From contig WBMV01008321.1 in the NCBI GenBank assembly GCA_013396655.1, forward strand, positions 1,184,644 through 1,248,643: a stretch of 64,000 nt of DNA. The letters are read 5' to 3'. This DNA is from Campylorhamphus procurvoides. Its lineage: Eukaryota > Chordata > Aves > Passeriformes > Dendrocolaptidae. Numbering within the stretch: position 1 is the stretch's first letter; each line of letters starts with the position of its first letter. Of this stretch, positions 35,620 to 64,000 are shown in pieces. The translations under genes were made by a program, and so were the position numbers. The notes under the pieces are model-generated. The model ran no database searches. It was given only the letters and a program-made list of their open reading frames with translations, and had not been told where the DNA came from.

Positions 35620-37366
35620 TTTATTAATGCCAGAAATATCTGTTTTTAACACTGCTCATGTTACAAAAAAAAAATGCAGTGATAGTAATAATGGCAGTAA
35701 AGAAGGATTTGGCACTGAGGGCATAAAATAGCAAAAGCACATTTCAGTGGTCTTTTAAGTGGATCAACAAAAAGCTTATTAGCGAAAAATGGGAAAAAAC
35801 ACCTTTCATTTATTTAAACTGGCCAATCAAAGAGCAGGGAAAAAAATTTGTGAAAAATAGTGTAATAAAATTTACTCAAGGTTCTCTCAGAAATGTTACC
35901 TTTTTTACAAGTCAACTGATGTAAACACAAATAGGATGATACATTTAGCAATTGCACAAATGTGCATTTGATTTTTATTGAATTCTACAACACAGCATAT
36001 AAAAGTTTGCTACTAAAAGGTGCACTTTTCAAACTAGTTGTATTTGTGGCTTGGTTACTTACTTGCAGCCTAATTTATGCCTTCGTTTGTTTGTTTGTTT
36101 TCAAATTAGACCTACAATGCTAACGTTCCTAAAAATACATTTGTGTGGAATGTCTAAGTTTCTTATTTTAAAACTCAACAATCTAAAATGTAATACAGTA
36201 CAGTGATGTTTATCCTACTATTAGGCTTTACACAAAGTTTTCCTGTTCTGGTTTCCATAGGTGTATTTCAGGATATACACCAAACTTGAGGGTGATATAA
36301 GCTGTGTCTGTGATGGAACAAAAGACGTGAGGCAAATTAAAATAGCCATTTTGAAACAGTAGTTCATGTCTTCTTTTTTTTTTTTTAAAAAAAAAAAGAA
36401 ACCTCTTTAATTCTCCTAAAGTTTTACATACAAAGAATAAATGAGATATGATCTTATTTCCTTAAAATTTAATATTGGAAATCGGTGCAAGATAAAAATC
36501 TATGATGTGGTTGACTTGTTTTAAACCTGAACCTGAGTAAGGGCAGGAAATATAACATGACGTATGGCTAAAAGAATAAAATTCCTTCATCATTTAAGTA
36601 GCGGAACAGGTTTTTAATGTTCTACCACAAAACAGCAAGGCAACAGATGATAATAGCCTTGTATTCAATGAATTATCATGAACATCCACTGCAAACCTGA
36701 ATATTTTCTGCAAAAATAAAACATCAGATTCTGCACAATAATAAAAAGCATCAGAAATAGATGCACCTGGATTTTCTTCTCTTATTTAAACCACAAATAT
36801 CAGAAATCAGCATTTATGTCACAGTCCTTGAACAGTTGCTCTGAGATGACTACATTAAGCACACTACTGCACTAAGTAGACACCCCACAACAGGCTTGCA
36901 CTGCAACAGTAACATAGTTTTCATATAGGCACAGACTTTTTCTCATTCATGTTCAAAAACAACATGAAATAAGCAACTCAAGACAATGTTAGGATTCATC
37001 CTGCGTTTCCTGGTTAGCGAAAAGTTCTTGCCACTTTGGTAATTGAAGTCACTGAAGGTTTTTTAAAAACAGCAGGTACCTCATGGAAAAGAAGAGTTCC
37101 ATATTCAGCAAGGCAGCATTATATCAGGATATTTTATACCAACTAAGGCATAAAGAACTTTGCATCAGGGTATACAATATTCAATCTCTGAATAAAGTTT
37201 CATATTCTGTGTGGCAAAAGTGCATAGGAGTGGGATTCCACTAGAGTAAAAAGAATCCTCTCACAGTATTAAGGCCTTTCAATCTTATGTGAACTGTGTC
37301 AGGCTAAAGTCAGCACAGTGGAAAAAAACATAGGCTATCATCATACCGGACACCACTGAAGTTTTC
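35620..37366 (-). other. PDE3B: PDE3B 3' UTR (extent uncertain)
   Basis: This follows the PDE3B stop. Minus-strand AATAAA hexamers occur near 35979-35974 and 35625-35620, so the UTR may end near 35960 or 35600. It contains the T15A11 palindromic tract at 36374-36399. Human PDE3B also has a long 3' UTR. The end cannot be fixed without transcripts. Confidence 0.4.
36374..36399. repeat. T15-A11 palindromic tract
   Basis: Fifteen T followed by eleven A on the plus strand, flanked by TTC on the left and GAA on the right. It would form an A-U hairpin in the PDE3B transcript. Confidence 0.9.

Positions 37367-64000
<26,634 letters not shown>

Overview
This is vertebrate nuclear DNA, almost certainly from a bird. 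The genes are split into short exons with GT..AG introns, and the repeats are degraded CR1 LINE fragments with the avian 3' end. The predicted calcitonin has the chicken/fish type of sequence. The three genes and their order match the conserved block known in human as CALCA - CYP2R1 - PDE3B (11p15.2). No prokaryotic, plasmid or phage feature is present.

Layout: (1) 1-2260 has no gene. (2) 2270-7360, minus strand: CALCA, complete. A non-coding first exon sits in a CpG island with TATA-like, CCAAT and CRE elements. Two shared coding exons are followed by alternative terminal exons for calcitonin (138 aa) and CGRP (125 aa). (3) 7000-9320 is a large CpG island running well upstream of the CALCA promoter. 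(4) 9320-16700 is intergenic. (5) 16740-22940, plus strand: CYP2R1 (vitamin D 25-hydroxylase). Exons 2-5 are intact. Exon 1 (about 75 residues) is absent, and the only ambiguous base in the window (17211) lies in the GC-rich block where exon 1 would be expected. (6) 22940-35600 is intergenic between convergent genes. It holds a near-perfect 70-bp inverted repeat, coding-like decayed sequence, an exact 44-bp tandem duplication and CR1 pieces. (7) 35600-64000, minus strand: PDE3B exons 2-16 (780 aa, all splice phases consistent) with the 3' UTR. The large first exon lies beyond 64000.

The genes have separate jobs but share endocrine and metabolic themes. CALCA gives a calcium-regulating hormone and a vasodilator neuropeptide. 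CYP2R1 makes 25-hydroxyvitamin D. PDE3B hydrolyses cAMP downstream of insulin signalling. They are transcribed divergently (CALCA/CYP2R1) and convergently (CYP2R1/PDE3B), so there is no operon logic.

Exon borders were set by reading splice sites and phase by eye. Summed coding lengths are multiples of three for CALCA (417 and 378 nt) and PDE3B (2343 nt). CYP2R1 exons 2-5 sum to 1281 nt. Family comparisons are from memory, with no database search. I found no convincing new gene system. The most unexplained structure is the inverted repeat and coding-like relic at 24.4-25.9 kb.
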